64,000 nucleotides of DNA from CAZRGZ01 sp964599775 (GCA_964599775.1 CAZRGZ010000002.1:47209-111208), one strand, 5' to 3'; positions 1-9,518 are shown, numbered from the stretch's first letter. Notes: generated by a model not told the origin, from the letters alone. Numbers and translations are program-made.

Positions 1-209
1 ATTGCTTGATCGGCATCACCTGCAACATTAGCGAGCTCTTCCTCGCGGGTGAAATCGTCTTCTGGCGGCGCCTGACGAAGCTGCGACAGCAGCAAGATTA
101 TTGCCACCACAATAGCAATAACAATTGCCAAAATAGCAACACCTATAATAATGAACCGCCTCTGCCGTTTTTGCTTTTTTTGCTCTTTCTTCTTGGATTT
201 TTTAGCCAT
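1..209 (-). CDS. Single-pass membrane protein, N-terminal fragment
   Basis: The frame is open from an ATG at 207-209 to the window edge, so only the first 69 codons are visible. The protein begins with a strongly basic cytoplasmic stretch (MAKKSKKKEQKKQKRQRR), then one hydrophobic segment of about 22 residues (rich in I, V, A, L), then an acidic outward-facing part (PPEDDF, EEELANVAGDADQ). This is the pattern of an N-in anchored membrane protein. The family cannot be named from the fragment. An opposite-strand frame over the same bases was judged a shadow because its composition mirrors this gene. Confidence 0.6.
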   Translation of the reverse strand, partial: MAKKSKKKEQKKQKRQRRFIIIGVAILAIVIAIVVAIILLLSQLRQAPPEDDFTREEELANVAGDADQA

Positions 210-353
210 ATAATTTCTCTGCCACTCCCTTATATAAGCATAAAGGTTTTTGCCAAAAACATCAACTAAAAACACACCATCACATCGTAGATCGGCAACT
301 CGTTCAGTATTTACTGATTTGCACCCGTTCTCTTCTCTGTTATAATCGAGTAT

Positions 354-1430
354 ATGAGTTCTCTTCAGATCGGAATTGTTGGCCTACCAAATGTAGGCAA
401 GTCTACCTTGTTCAATGCGCTCACTAATAACAACATTTTGGCGGCTAATTATCCATTTGCTACAATCGAACCCAATACTGGTATTGTACCTGTGCCCGAT
501 GAACGGCTGGAAAAGCTTAAAGAGATGTATCACAGCAGTAAAGTTATTCCAGCAACAGTAACGTTTACAGATATTGCCGGGCTAGTACGGGGTGCAAGCA
601 AAGGCGAAGGCCTGGGCAACCAATTTCTTTCGCACATTCGTGAAGTAGATGCGGTATGCCAGGTGGTGCGTGCTTTTCATAACGATGACATTATTCATGT
701 ACATGATCGTATCCATCCTCAAGAAGACATTGAGATTGTGAACACAGAACTTATTCTAGCTGATATCCAATCACTCGAGAAAAAAATCGCTAGTTTACAA
801 AAACAAGCCAAGGCTGATCCTAAAATTCGCAGCACTGTGGCTGAACTTGAAAAGGCCCTTGCTTATTTAAATGAAGGTAAGCTCATAAGTAGTACCGATG
901 TTGATTCAGAGGCTTTACAAGGGCTATCGCTATTAACCGCTAAACCGTTTATTTATGTGTTCAATGTTGATGAGCAGGATCTTAACGATGAGTCCCGAAA
1001 GGCCGAGCTCGCTGCCCTGGTCGCCCCAGCCAAAGCTTTGTTTTTAAATGCGCAGCTCGAACACGAACTACAATCTCTCGAGCGTGCTGAGGCAAAAGAA
1101 TTACTCGAGAGCTATGGCCAAGCGGAACCAGGACTTTTTCAACTTATTGAAATCGCCTACCATACGCTTGGCCTCCAAAGCTACTTAACCGCCGGGCCAA
1201 AGGAAGTACGCGCCTGGACTATTAAAAAGGGCTCCACTGCTCCACAAGCCGCTGGGGTTATTCATACTGATTTCGAAAAAGGCTTCATTGCTGCACAAGT
1301 CGTGAATTACGACGATCTTATCGCTGCCGGCTCTGAACAAGCTGCCAAAGCAGCCGGTAAAATGCGCACTGAGGGGAGAGACTACATTATGCAGCCTGGT
1401 GATGTCGTAGAGTTTAGATTTAACGTATAA
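354..1430 (+). CDS. ychF: Redox-regulated ribosome-associated ATPase YchF (Obg-like)
   Basis: 358 residues, the usual YchF length (about 363). The P-loop GLPNVGKST is at residues 10-18 and the G3 motif DIAG at 73-76, followed by the family-typical LVRGASKGEGLGNQFL. The G4 position reads NVDE rather than NKxD, which explains the ATP preference of the family. A coiled-coil segment lies near 125-180 and a C-terminal TGS domain near 275-355. YchF binds ribosomes and is linked to stress and translation quality control. A TATAAT box at 341-346 ends 7 bases before the ATG, so the mRNA is probably leaderless; no Shine-Dalgarno is present. Confidence 0.96.
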   Translation: MSSLQIGIVGLPNVGKSTLFNALTNNNILAANYPFATIEPNTGIVPVPDERLEKLKEMYHSSKVIPATVTFTDIAGLVRGASKGEGLGNQFLSHIREVDAVCQVVRAFHNDDIIHVHDRIHPQEDIEIVNTELILADIQSLEKKIASLQKQAKADPKIRSTVAELEKALAYLNEGKLISSTDVDSEALQGLSLLTAKPFIYVFNVDEQDLNDESRKAELAALVAPAKALFLNAQLEHELQSLERAEAKELLESYGQAEPGLFQLIEIAYHTLGLQSYLTAGPKEVRAWTIKKGSTAPQAAGVIHTDFEKGFIAAQVVNYDDLIAAGSEQAAKAAGKMRTEGRDYIMQPGDVVEFRFNV

Positions 1431-1477
1431 GCGCTGTCGTTGCATTCCTTTTGTCACTCGCTTACAATTAATTTCGT

Positions 1478-2362
1478 ATGCAACAGTCAAGTACCTCCCT
1501 TTTTACCCACTACCATTATGATAGCGATGGGTTTTTCCCTCAATTAGCGCTGCGCTCGACCGATGATGTTGAACATATGCCAATACAAGGGCAAACATGC
1601 ACTTTCGAATTTCATACTTCTGAGCGATTTTGTACCGGTTGGCACGACCTTGCAACTGGTGAATCGCATCCTTGCCCTGATAATGCTGTCGTTACTGGGC
1701 AGTATCATGAATGTCGCCACTGCCAACAGAAAACCGGCTTTAACCCAGCATTTTATCATGCTGCCTCTATCTCTCAGCAACAACAAGCGCGTAACCAGCT
1801 TCCTCATACGCTTTACCTTGCGCATTTTGGACCGAATGTGATTAAGGTCGGTATTACTTGGGAAGGCCGAGGTATTCGCCGTTTACTTGATCAAGGTGCA
1901 CGCAGCTGCTTGATTCTTGGTACCTTTCCTAATGCCGATATCGCTCGTCAATATGAAGCAAAAATTGCTAAACTACCCGGCATCGCCGAAACCATACAAA
2001 TACGACAAAAAAGGCAACTCCTCAGCACCCTTTACGATTCCGAGAAAGGTAAGCTTGAACTTATGGCTACACGTGATACCATTGCACAATCACTTGGTTT
2101 TACACCTGACAATAATGCCCCAAGGTATCTTGACCCCTATTATCTGGGTTCACACCAGCTTCAGCCATATCGCCTCGTTGACCTACACGGCGAGACGAAA
2201 ATATCCGGCCGTTTCCTTGGTATGGTTGGTAGTACGCTTATTGCCGAGCAAGATAATATGCAATATTTCCTAAATATAGGGAAACTCCGTGGCCACTTAG
2301 TTACTGTCCATCATGAAGAACAAGCCAATCAACACGCGCCGCAACAAGCGAGCTTGTTTTAA
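1478..2362 (+). CDS. DUF2797 family protein
   Basis: 294 residues. Cysteines at 52, 66, 79 and 82 (CRHC) followed by a His-containing stretch suggest a small zinc-binding site. The segment KVGIT (123-127) followed by RRLLDQGA (134-141) is characteristic of DUF2797, a family of unknown function that resembles GIY-YIG folds around its K-V-G core. No biochemical role is established. A TACAAT box at 1463-1468 ends 9 bases before the ATG, consistent with a leaderless or nearly leaderless transcript separate from ychF. It converges with the leftward beta-lactamase-like gene. Confidence 0.8.
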   Translation: MQQSSTSLFTHYHYDSDGFFPQLALRSTDDVEHMPIQGQTCTFEFHTSERFCTGWHDLATGESHPCPDNAVVTGQYHECRHCQQKTGFNPAFYHAASISQQQQARNQLPHTLYLAHFGPNVIKVGITWEGRGIRRLLDQGARSCLILGTFPNADIARQYEAKIAKLPGIAETIQIRQKRQLLSTLYDSEKGKLELMATRDTIAQSLGFTPDNNAPRYLDPYYLGSHQLQPYRLVDLHGETKISGRFLGMVGSTLIAEQDNMQYFLNIGKLRGHLVTVHHEEQANQHAPQQASLF

Positions 2363-2397
2363 TATCACCAGCAAACACCTTCTTCATCCACAAGCAC

Positions 2398-4185
2398 TTA
2401 CTGCGCCAAATACTCCTGTACCTGCCGCGCTACATCAGAGATTCCCCACCAGCTTCCACCGTAGGTCATCACTCCAAGTACATATCGTCCTTGAGGAGCA
2501 TACACAATACCAATATCATGCAAATAACCAGCATAAAAACCGACTTTATTCGCGGCAGGATAGCCTGCGCCGGCAGGGATACCAGATTTATAAATCTGTG
2601 TCTTAAGCGTATGTAGCAGCCGCTCACGGCTCGCGCCTTGCAACAACTCCCCTCGTTCAAGCTTCGCAAAGTAGAGTGACTCATCATTAGAGGTAGATTT
2701 CTTTTCATATCCGCTTAAATACGTATTGACGAGCCCTTGCTGATGCATCTGCTGCTCAATACGAGCCCAGCCACCCACCATATCTGCAAATGTCCACGAA
2801 CATGGGTTTAGCGAATACTTCAACATCTCGTTCCAGCATGCCTCAAAGTCCATGCCATCACGGATATGCTGCCCAGGTTTAATGCGCCCTGCTTCCATTT
2901 CTTTCAATACCGAATAGGCGACGAATATTTTATATGTACTAGCTGTGAGATACTGCTGTGATCCATAGGCATTCGCACGGCGCTGCTTCCCATCGAGCTC
3001 AATTACCGTAATACTATAATCACCTTTTTGGCGCACCAGATCGAATAGTAACGCTTCTAAACCTGCATCGGTCGATGAATACTGCCGCTCATACACTGTT
3101 TGCGGCGATACAACCACCACTTCAGCCTCAACCGTAAAGTTCCGATCTAAAATTGCCTGCCGAACGCGCTCTAGTGTAGCATCAATATTTATTTCGCGGC
3201 CTTCACTACCGGGTTCACTCCCCTGCTCTTGGCCATCTAATAGCGCTGTTCGATTGGGGTCTGGAGCAATATAAAAATCTCCGTTGATTTTTTCAATCCA
3301 GGCGCGTATCCGTTCGTCGTTAACCCCTACTTGCAGCTGCTTGGTTTTTTCGTCTTCTGTAAATTCCAGCCAAGTTATTACCTCTTCTCGCGACGCTTCG
3401 TATTCTTTATCCGCTGCTTCTACCTTTAGGGCTTGCATGGAATCCTTTAGGTTTTGAAACAAACGTTCTACCTCAGCTGATTCACGATGTGGTTTTACTA
3501 CTTCATAGGGCAGTTCAATGATTGTTTGCCTTGTGGCAAGTTGCAGGTTGGTAAGCGACGTAATAATTACTTTTTCATCGCATTTTCGGCCCTCACTCCC
3601 TGATGCCAGCTCTAATTCTCCTTCATTTACGTTAATTGTCGCACTCACCGGATTTTTGTTACATTTTGGAATTACTTCACTCTTCACAAATTGCTCAACT
3701 TGTTTGGATTGAGCCTGAAGTGATAGTTTAAAATTGCCATCAAACCAATGTTTGGCGAATAATGAAAAAGGAATGAAACGCTGCCATAGTTGATACTCCG
3801 TAGCCTTTTCGACCAACGATTTATACTGTGGAGTGAGGCCCATCGCATCGAATGGCGCTTCAACAATTGTTTCGCCACCTGCTTTCAGTTTAAAAGAAGT
3901 GCTGTTAACTTCCTGTAGCCGCATCGCTAACTCAGCTTGAGTAATGGCGCCGACTCGCTCACCTTGTACCTCTGTAAACGGCACCGCGCGATCCGAAGGA
4001 TACAAAAGTTGTGCCACAACTATTACCAGGAGTAGCATAACTACTACAAATAGTGTCAGGCGCCAAGGCTGATGCAGAAAAGCATAAACATCATCATGCC
4101 AGTCATGATGCAGCCGTTTAGCATGGATATGCGCTTTCTTGGCTTTTTCGATAATTCGTTTGGATCGTTTTGGTTTTGGAGTCAT
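2398..4185 (-). CDS. Membrane-anchored class A beta-lactamase-like serine hydrolase
   Basis: 595 residues. A basic cytoplasmic tail (about 1-40) precedes one transmembrane helix (about 43-62, VVVMLLLVIVVAQLL). A long extracytoplasmic region with repeat-like alpha/beta segments (about 70-360) follows, reminiscent of peptidoglycan-binding/VanW-type stalks. The C-terminal third is a serine beta-lactamase/transpeptidase fold: Ser416-T-Y-Lys419 (SxxK), a YSLN segment in the SxN position and NKVGFYAG in the KTG position, where Thr/Ser is replaced by Val. The substrate is unknown; the KVG variant makes true beta-lactamase activity uncertain. TATAAT lies 11 bases before the ATG. Likely a surface cell-wall enzyme or penicillin-recognising relative. 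Confidence 0.75.
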   Translation of the reverse strand: MTPKPKRSKRIIEKAKKAHIHAKRLHHDWHDDVYAFLHQPWRLTLFVVVMLLLVIVVAQLLYPSDRAVPFTEVQGERVGAITQAELAMRLQEVNSTSFKLKAGGETIVEAPFDAMGLTPQYKSLVEKATEYQLWQRFIPFSLFAKHWFDGNFKLSLQAQSKQVEQFVKSEVIPKCNKNPVSATINVNEGELELASGSEGRKCDEKVIITSLTNLQLATRQTIIELPYEVVKPHRESAEVERLFQNLKDSMQALKVEAADKEYEASREEVITWLEFTEDEKTKQLQVGVNDERIRAWIEKINGDFYIAPDPNRTALLDGQEQGSEPGSEGREINIDATLERVRQAILDRNFTVEAEVVVVSPQTVYERQYSSTDAGLEALLFDLVRQKGDYSITVIELDGKQRRANAYGSQQYLTASTYKIFVAYSVLKEMEAGRIKPGQHIRDGMDFEACWNEMLKYSLNPCSWTFADMVGGWARIEQQMHQQGLVNTYLSGYEKKSTSNDESLYFAKLERGELLQGASRERLLHTLKTQIYKSGIPAGAGYPAANKVGFYAGYLHDIGIVYAPQGRYVLGVMTYGGSWWGISDVARQVQEYLAQ

Positions 4186-4254
4186 GCTCTAACACTATTA
4201 TAGCAAACTCAGAGAACTGTATATATGGTAATCGAGTGAAGAAACTGGCGGTAT

Positions 4255-5013
4255 CTAGGTTTGGCGAAGCTTTAGTTTATAGAATCGTTCGCGATTTCCT
4301 TTGCTTCCACTCACTTCACTATCTGCTTTGTCTACCACGGTAAAAAACTGCTTTGCCCACGCTTCGAAATCTTTTAATACTGCGCGCCTCACGGTATCGT
4401 TTTTTATCACCCCTTTGTTTATCTGGTGCTTGCCAGCTTCGAACTGTGGTTTTACCATGGCAATAATTTCTGTGTTCGGCCCTGCTATATACCTGGCTAT
4501 ATGCGGCAAGACTTCACGGAGACTAATGAATGATACGTCAATAACAATAGTATCCGGCTGGGCGCCAAGTAAATTTTCTGCACCCCTACCCGCCGTAACC
4601 TCGCGAATGTCGGTTTTTTCATACAATTCTACACGTTCATCACGACGCAGTTTGGGATGCAATTGTTCGGTCCCTACATCGATGGCATAAACTCTGGTTG
4701 CCCCATGCTGTAAGGCATAATCTGTAAAACCTCCGGTGCTACTCCCAACATCAAGCACCACCTTATCCATGAAGTTGAGATCAAGTAGATCTGCCACGCT
4801 AGCAAGCTTTAATCCAGCGCGTGAAACATACTGCTCAGGCGCATCGAGAATAATTTTTTGATGCGGGGCAACTAAAAAGCCCGGCTTCGTTACCGTTTTG
4901 CCATCAACGGATACTTTGCCAAGCTTTATCCAGCTTTCTGCCTGCGAACGGCTCACCACCAAATGACGCTGTACAAGCGCGACATCAAGACGCATCCGCT
5001 CGCCACTCGCCAT
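4255..5013 (-). CDS. tlyA: TlyA-family rRNA 2'-O-methyltransferase (S4 + FtsJ domains)
   Basis: 252 residues. An N-terminal S4 RNA-binding domain (about 7-65) carries SRSQAESWIKLGKVSVDG. Then comes the TlyA signature SRAGLKL (64-70) and a Rossmann methyltransferase with the SAM loop LDVGSSTGGFTDYAL starting near 87. TlyA enzymes methylate rRNA; older databases call them hemolysin A. The start at 5013 is favoured because AAGGAA lies 6 bases upstream, inside the efp 3' end; efp stops 2 bases away, so the pair is translationally coupled. Last gene of the rpsF-ssb-rpsR-efp-tlyA run. Confidence 0.9.
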   Translation of the reverse strand: MASGERMRLDVALVQRHLVVSRSQAESWIKLGKVSVDGKTVTKPGFLVAPHQKIILDAPEQYVSRAGLKLASVADLLDLNFMDKVVLDVGSSTGGFTDYALQHGATRVYAIDVGTEQLHPKLRRDERVELYEKTDIREVTAGRGAENLLGAQPDTIVIDVSFISLREVLPHIARYIAGPNTEIIAMVKPQFEAGKHQINKGVIKNDTVRRAVLKDFEAWAKQFFTVVDKADSEVSGSKGNRERFYKLKLRQT

Positions 5014-5015
5014 AA

Positions 5016-5579
5016 TTATTCCTTCTTACGTTCTAGATATTCACCAGTGCGCGTATCTACTTTTACCACATCACCGGTTTTAATGAAAGCGGGAACCTTC
5101 ACTACATACCCAGTCTCGAGGGTGGCGTCTTTGAGAACACTACTAGTGGTATCGCCCTTTACAACGTTCTCAGTGTAGGTAACTTCGAGGTAAAGATTTT
5201 TTGGTAGCTCAAGATTAATCACTTTGCCATCAAAAGACTGTAGCTGCACTTCGTCACCCTCTTTCAGGTACCAGGCTGCGTCATCTACTACTGTTTTATT
5301 TAGCTCGAATTGTTCAAAACTAGTGGGGTCCATGAAGAAGAAGGCGTCGCCATCTGTATACAAATATTGTACAGTTTTATTCACTACCTCAGCTGGTTCA
5401 ATTTTATCGGCCCCTTTAAAAGTACGAGGCACGACAGAGCCGTCAATCAGGTTCTTTAGCTTCACATTGACAATACTCCCACCACGGCCCATCACTTTTT
5501 GCGCATAGTCGGTCACTTTATACGGCTTGCCATCAATCTGCACTACCGTTCCTTTTTTGAGATCTGTCGGAGAATACAT
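5016..5579 (-). CDS. efp: Translation elongation factor P
   Basis: 187 residues when started at the Met of MYSPTDLKKG; a longer in-frame extension upstream is not family-like, and AGGAG lies 8 bases before this ATG. The three beta-barrel domains of EF-P are recognisable (KOW-like 1-65, OB domains after). EF-P relieves ribosome stalling at polyproline. The tip of domain I reads VMGRGGS, placing Arg at residue 32 where many EF-Ps have a modifiable Lys in a PGKG loop; the conserved Pro of the loop is replaced by Met30. No modifying enzyme (EarP, EpmA, YmfI) is seen in the window. Confidence 0.95.
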   Translation of the reverse strand: MYSPTDLKKGTVVQIDGKPYKVTDYAQKVMGRGGSIVNVKLKNLIDGSVVPRTFKGADKIEPAEVVNKTVQYLYTDGDAFFFMDPTSFEQFELNKTVVDDAAWYLKEGDEVQLQSFDGKVINLELPKNLYLEVTYTENVVKGDTTSSVLKDATLETGYVVKVPAFIKTGDVVKVDTRTGEYLERKKE

Positions 5580-5589
5580 GCCAAGACTC

Positions 5590-5793
5590 CTAGCTTGAAG
5601 CCACAAAAGGAATCAAGGCTAAATGTCGTGCTCGTTTCACGGCAACGCTCAGCTGGCGCTGCTGCTTTACGTTCAATCCTGTCTTTGCTGCTGGCTCAAT
5701 TTGGCCATAGCTGTTAATGTATCGAAGGAGCGTTTTTACATCTTTGTAGTCAAAATAAACTGGAACATCCTTCTTAAAACGTCGTGGTTTCAT
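5590..5793 (-). CDS. rpsR: 30S ribosomal protein S18
   Basis: 67 residues, starting MKPRRFKKDVPVYFDYKD and carrying the S18 core (DVKTLLRYINSYGQI, then TGLNVKQQRQLSVAVKRARHLALIPF). S18 binds S6 on the small-subunit platform. AAAGGAG lies 6 bases before the ATG. Sits in the conserved order rpsF-ssb-rpsR, followed closely by efp whose Shine-Dalgarno overlaps the rpsR stop. Confidence 0.96.
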   Translation of the reverse strand: MKPRRFKKDVPVYFDYKDVKTLLRYINSYGQIEPAAKTGLNVKQQRQLSVAVKRARHLALIPFVASS

Positions 5794-5804
5794 TATTATC
5801 TCCT

Positions 5805-6248
5805 TTAAAATGGAATTTCACTTAAATCAATTGGTTTATCATCGATGTCTTCAATGACGACATCATTGTTCTTCTTGTTAGAGGGCTGGGAAGTGCCACT
5901 TGTAGCGCTGCTACCGTTATTGCCGCCGTCACCAGGACCGTCCAGAAAAGTCACGTCCTCAGCAATTACTTCTACCTTACTACGTTTCTGGCCATCTTGC
6001 TCCCAGGATCGGAACGAAAGGCGACCTTGCACCAAACAGCGTCGTCCCTTGCTAAGATACTGATTCACTAGCTCACCAAGCTTGTCCCATGCAGTGACAT
6101 CAAAAAAGTCAGCGCCATCATCTTGCCCAAACTTACGGTCTACTGCTAGTGAAAAACTACAAACATTCTTACCGGTTGCTGTCGTACGCAGCTCTGGATC
6201 CCGCGTCAGGCGCCCCATAAGGATCACCTGATTAATACTTTTTGCCAT
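5805..6248 (-). CDS. ssb: Single-stranded DNA-binding protein
   Basis: 147 residues. The N-terminal OB fold (about 1-105) starts MAKSINQVILMGRLTRDPELR and includes the typical WDKLGELVNQYLSKGRRCLVQG. A flexible Gly/Ser/Asn linker follows (about 108-130), then an acidic C-terminal tip ending DLSEIPF, the SSB peptide that recruits replication and repair partners. Protects ssDNA in replication, repair and possibly in DNA uptake. Located between rpsF and rpsR, the usual bacterial arrangement. Confidence 0.96.
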   Translation of the reverse strand: MAKSINQVILMGRLTRDPELRTTATGKNVCSFSLAVDRKFGQDDGADFFDVTAWDKLGELVNQYLSKGRRCLVQGRLSFRSWEQDGQKRSKVEVIAEDVTFLDGPGDGGNNGSSATSGTSQPSNKKNNDVVIEDIDDKPIDLSEIPF

Positions 6249-6271
6249 CCCTTACTCCCCTCTTTTATAGT

Positions 6272-6613
6272 CTACTCTTGCTCTTTTTCGGACGCCTTTG
6301 CTTTAGCTTCGGCCATCTTTGCTTTTACTTTAGGGTCAACACTCACCAAAAGATAGCGCAATGCTTCATCGGTGATGTTAAGCGTATTGCTGATTTTAAG
6401 CGGTGCATCTGCAGGTAGCTTGAGCTCAAAATACACGTACACAGCAAAATCTTCTTTTTTAATGCTGTAGGCAAGCTTTTTCTTGCCCCAGTTATCTTCT
6501 TTCACGATTTCACCACCCGCTTTGGTAATGATATCACGCACCTTTTTCAGTGGTGCTTCCAAATCAATTTCAAGATCTGGATGCAGCAGAACAGTTAGTT
6601 CATACTCTTTCAC
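6272..6613 (-). CDS. rpsF: 30S ribosomal protein S6
   Basis: 113 residues with a GTG start at 6611-6613, chosen because AGGAGG lies 6 bases upstream and the protein then begins MKEYELTVLLHPDLE as in other S6 proteins; an upstream ATG at 6643 would add ten unlikely residues. The S6 fold is clear (GGEIVKEDNWGKKKLAYSIKKEDFAVYVYFELKLP). The tail is charged (AKAKASEKEQE). First gene of the leftward rpsF-ssb-rpsR-efp-tlyA run. Confidence 0.93.
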   Translation of the reverse strand: MKEYELTVLLHPDLEIDLEAPLKKVRDIITKAGGEIVKEDNWGKKKLAYSIKKEDFAVYVYFELKLPADAPLKISNTLNITDEALRYLLVSVDPKVKAKMAEAKAKASEKEQE

Positions 6614-6721
6614 TATAGTCCTCCTATGGATCCTACTATTCAAGTAAGAGCGATTTTCATCGCAGGTTAATAATATAGGTATATTTTACCATTTTAGCCT
6701 GGTGTCTGCAACCATTGTTCA

Positions 6722-7261
6722 CTACTTCTGCTTGTGGCGGCGTCCACGGGTGTTAGATTGGTTAAATCCCTCCGGTGTGGTTTGAGGCGATGTGGTAGAA
6801 GTTCCCGAGCGACCTTGTAACGTATCACTACTAAGGTGCTTATCACCAAACTGCGTCACCCTTGCTCTATTTGAAACGACTGTCACAGGCAAAAACGGAC
6901 TCGGCTCCTCAGAACTATCAATTAAACCTCTAGCTACTGCAATTCGAGCACTCACGATATGAGGCAGTTCATTCGTTTGGTCCTCTTTTGTAAATGGCTG
7001 CCGTCTCCCCTGTTCATCAATATAGTCGGTCGCATATGGCTCACGCACGAGCCTCCCTTCCTTATCTAAGCTCTCGCGTTCTTCGTATAAGATAGTTCCG
7101 TTTGGAATCTCCGCTAGAGTACCATCAGCTGTTTCGCTATACGCGATTCCGGTTTCAGGGTCCTCAGTAATGTGCGTGCTATTAATATTAAGGGCGTAAA
7201 AATCCTGCCTTTCACCTTCTGGCTTAGGTGGCATTTCGTGGCCCATCAACTTTTCGTTCAT
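6722..7261 (-). CDS. Hypothetical soluble protein
   Basis: 179 residues, no signal peptide or membrane segment. The protein is hydrophilic, with a Thr/Ser/Gln-rich low-complexity C-terminus ending in a basic patch (RGRRHKQK). Several short segments (NGTILYEERE, REPYATDYIDEQG) look like a small beta-rich domain near 30-100. I do not recognise a family. A GGGG run lies 9-12 bases before the ATG. It sits between ftsK and rpsF with no overlap to either. Confidence 0.55.
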   Translation of the reverse strand: MNEKLMGHEMPPKPEGERQDFYALNINSTHITEDPETGIAYSETADGTLAEIPNGTILYEERESLDKEGRLVREPYATDYIDEQGRRQPFTKEDQTNELPHIVSARIAVARGLIDSSEEPSPFLPVTVVSNRARVTQFGDKHLSSDTLQGRSGTSTTSPQTTPEGFNQSNTRGRRHKQK

Positions 7262-7319
7262 AGTTCATCCCCTTCTTTCTAATACCATAGCATAAAGAAA
7301 CCGGGGAACGTATACACAC

Positions 7320-9518
7320 CTATTCTGCCGCTGCTAATTCATCAACACTGCTAATGAGTACTTCGCGTGGCCGAGCACCGTCAGCTGGACCAATGATACC
7401 TTGCTCTTCCATAGTTTCAATTAACCTGGCGGCACGGGCATAGCCAACACGTAATCGGCGCTGCAGCAAGCTTGCGCTCGCCTTGCCACTTTGCACCACG
7501 ACTTTCACAGCCTCTTGATACATATCGTCACCACCTTCACCCTCGAAGTCCATCACCACGCCGCCCTTACCATTTAGCTGGACAGGCTGCGCGATAATTT
7601 CATCATCGTACTGCGGTGCACGCTGTAAGCGCAAGTGATCGGTGATTTTCATAACTTCTTCGTCCATTACCCACGCACCTTGGATACGCTTGGGTTTGCT
7701 CATAGAGGGTGTCGACATGAGCATATCCCCTTGGCCAAGCAACTTTTCTGCCCCGCCTTGGTCTAAAATAGTTTGGCTATCCACCTGGCTTGCCACCGTA
7801 AAGGCAATTCGTGCTGGCACATTCGCTTTAATAAGCCCAGTAATCACATCGACGCTTGGGCGCTGCGTCGCAAGCACCAGGTGGATACCCACCGCACGCG
7901 CTTTTTGTGCCAAGCGGACAATCAATGCCTCAACATCCCGCTTCGCCAGCATCATGAGGTCGGCTAGCTCGTCAATGACAATCACGATATAGGGCATCGC
8001 CTCATTTTGCTTGCGCTGGTTGTAGCTTTTAATGTCACGCAGTTTTTCTTCTGCTAGCAGGCTATAGCGCTTCTCCATTTCGTTCACTGCCCATTTGAGA
8101 GCACTGATACACTTTTCAGGCTCAGTAATAATAGGCGTGAGAAGATGCGGGATGTCATCGTAAGGTGCCATCTCTACTTGCTTCGGGTCTACCAAAATCA
8201 ATTTCATATCAGACGGGCTATTGCGATAGAGCAAACTCGTCAGCAACGTATTAATCATGACCGACTTACCAGAACCAGTTTGCCCAGCAATCAACAGGTG
8301 CGGCATCTTGTTGAGTTCACCTACTACTGAGTCACCTGCGATATCTTTCCCTATGGCAAAGCTTAACTGTTCTTTGCCATTCTTCCATTCTTTTGAATTC
8401 AAAACACCATACAACCGAACATCAGCAGCTTTTATGTTTGGTACTTCAATACCGACCGCGCGTTGGCCAGGAATAGGCGCCTCAATACGCAAACTTTGTG
8501 CCGCCAAATTAAGGGCTATATTTGTTTCTAGTGCCGTAATTCGTGTAAGCTTCACCCCGCTTGGTGGTTTTAAGGTGTACTGTGTCACCTTAGGGCCAAT
8601 GTTTGCCCCCTCCATTTCGACATCAATATTAAATTCATTAAGAGTGTCTTTAATAGTTTGGGCATTGTGTTTTACATCACCAGCATCAGCTGGGGACTGC
8701 TTTTTCTCGAGCAGGTCAAGGCTTGGCGCTTGCCAATTAGGGTCGGTTGCCATGGTCAGCGCTGATTGATCTTCGCCAGCCTTCTCGGCTTTGCTGGATT
8801 GCGCTTTCAAACCTGCCAAGCGCGAGGGCTTTTTATCCTCTAGGTCGCCACCACCAGAGAGCGTTGGCACACCTTCGTTCAACTTCAGTTCTCCGATGGT
8901 CTTCTTCGGCGCTTCTACTTCTGCCGCCCGACGCATGGTTTCAATATTCTTTTCGTCTAAATCTTCTTGCTTAAAGATATTTACTAGGAAAGTAAAAATG
9001 CTCTTTGGTGAAACACGTAACACAAACAGACTCGTAATAAAGATCAACAGGGCCAGGATGAAACCAGTAACTGTTGTATTTAGCATTGCCAACATACCTT
9101 GATCCACCAGCCAACCTACAAAACCACCACCACGACCCGCTTGTGCTGTGGCTGCAAAACTTTGTGGGTTTTCGACAAACAGGCCGAGAAACGCGGCCAC
9201 CCACACAATCAAGAGCACCGTCGCAAATTGCATTACCCCTGGAATACGGTTTTCCTCAGCACGAAAGATCTGCACGGCAACAAAAACAAACACCACCGGG
9301 ACGACATACGTTGCCCAGCCTATAGTGCTCATTGTGGCTGTAAAAATCCACTCCAAGATTGGCCCCCCAGCACCGAACATCGCCACAAGCAGCAGGGCAA
9401 ATGCCAGCAGCACCACTGCCCCCACTTGTGGCCAAAAGCCGGTTGGCAGCGTGTGTTCTACCTGCTGCTTCTTTTTTGCCGCTCCCCTTTTACGTGTGGT
9501 TTTTCTTTTTTTCGCCAT
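7320..9518 (-). CDS. ftsK: DNA translocase FtsK/SpoIIIE
   Basis: 732 residues. A basic N-terminus precedes four membrane segments (about 31-50, 66-86, 95-116, 148-168). A short linker leads to the alpha domain and then the RecA-like motor with Walker A AGQTGSGKS (411-419) and a Walker B segment ending VIDELADLM near 510. The C-terminal winged helix (gamma, about 665-730) includes RRLRVGYARAARLIETME. FtsK pumps DNA at the septum and resolves chromosome dimers with Xer recombinases. TATAAT (minus strand of 9527-9532) ends 8 bases before the ATG, so the transcript is likely leaderless. Confidence 0.96.
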   Translation of the reverse strand: MAKKRKTTRKRGAAKKKQQVEHTLPTGFWPQVGAVVLLAFALLLVAMFGAGGPILEWIFTATMSTIGWATYVVPVVFVFVAVQIFRAEENRIPGVMQFATVLLIVWVAAFLGLFVENPQSFAATAQAGRGGGFVGWLVDQGMLAMLNTTVTGFILALLIFITSLFVLRVSPKSIFTFLVNIFKQEDLDEKNIETMRRAAEVEAPKKTIGELKLNEGVPTLSGGGDLEDKKPSRLAGLKAQSSKAEKAGEDQSALTMATDPNWQAPSLDLLEKKQSPADAGDVKHNAQTIKDTLNEFNIDVEMEGANIGPKVTQYTLKPPSGVKLTRITALETNIALNLAAQSLRIEAPIPGQRAVGIEVPNIKAADVRLYGVLNSKEWKNGKEQLSFAIGKDIAGDSVVGELNKMPHLLIAGQTGSGKSVMINTLLTSLLYRNSPSDMKLILVDPKQVEMAPYDDIPHLLTPIITEPEKCISALKWAVNEMEKRYSLLAEEKLRDIKSYNQRKQNEAMPYIVIVIDELADLMMLAKRDVEALIVRLAQKARAVGIHLVLATQRPSVDVITGLIKANVPARIAFTVASQVDSQTILDQGGAEKLLGQGDMLMSTPSMSKPKRIQGAWVMDEEVMKITDHLRLQRAPQYDDEIIAQPVQLNGKGGVVMDFEGEGGDDMYQEAVKVVVQSGKASASLLQRRLRVGYARAARLIETMEEQGIIGPADGARPREVLISSVDELAAAE

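Noticed and set aside
6..269. 87-codon rightward frame at the window start
   Set aside because: It mirrors the leftward basic/hydrophobic/acidic membrane protein whose composition and start are more natural.
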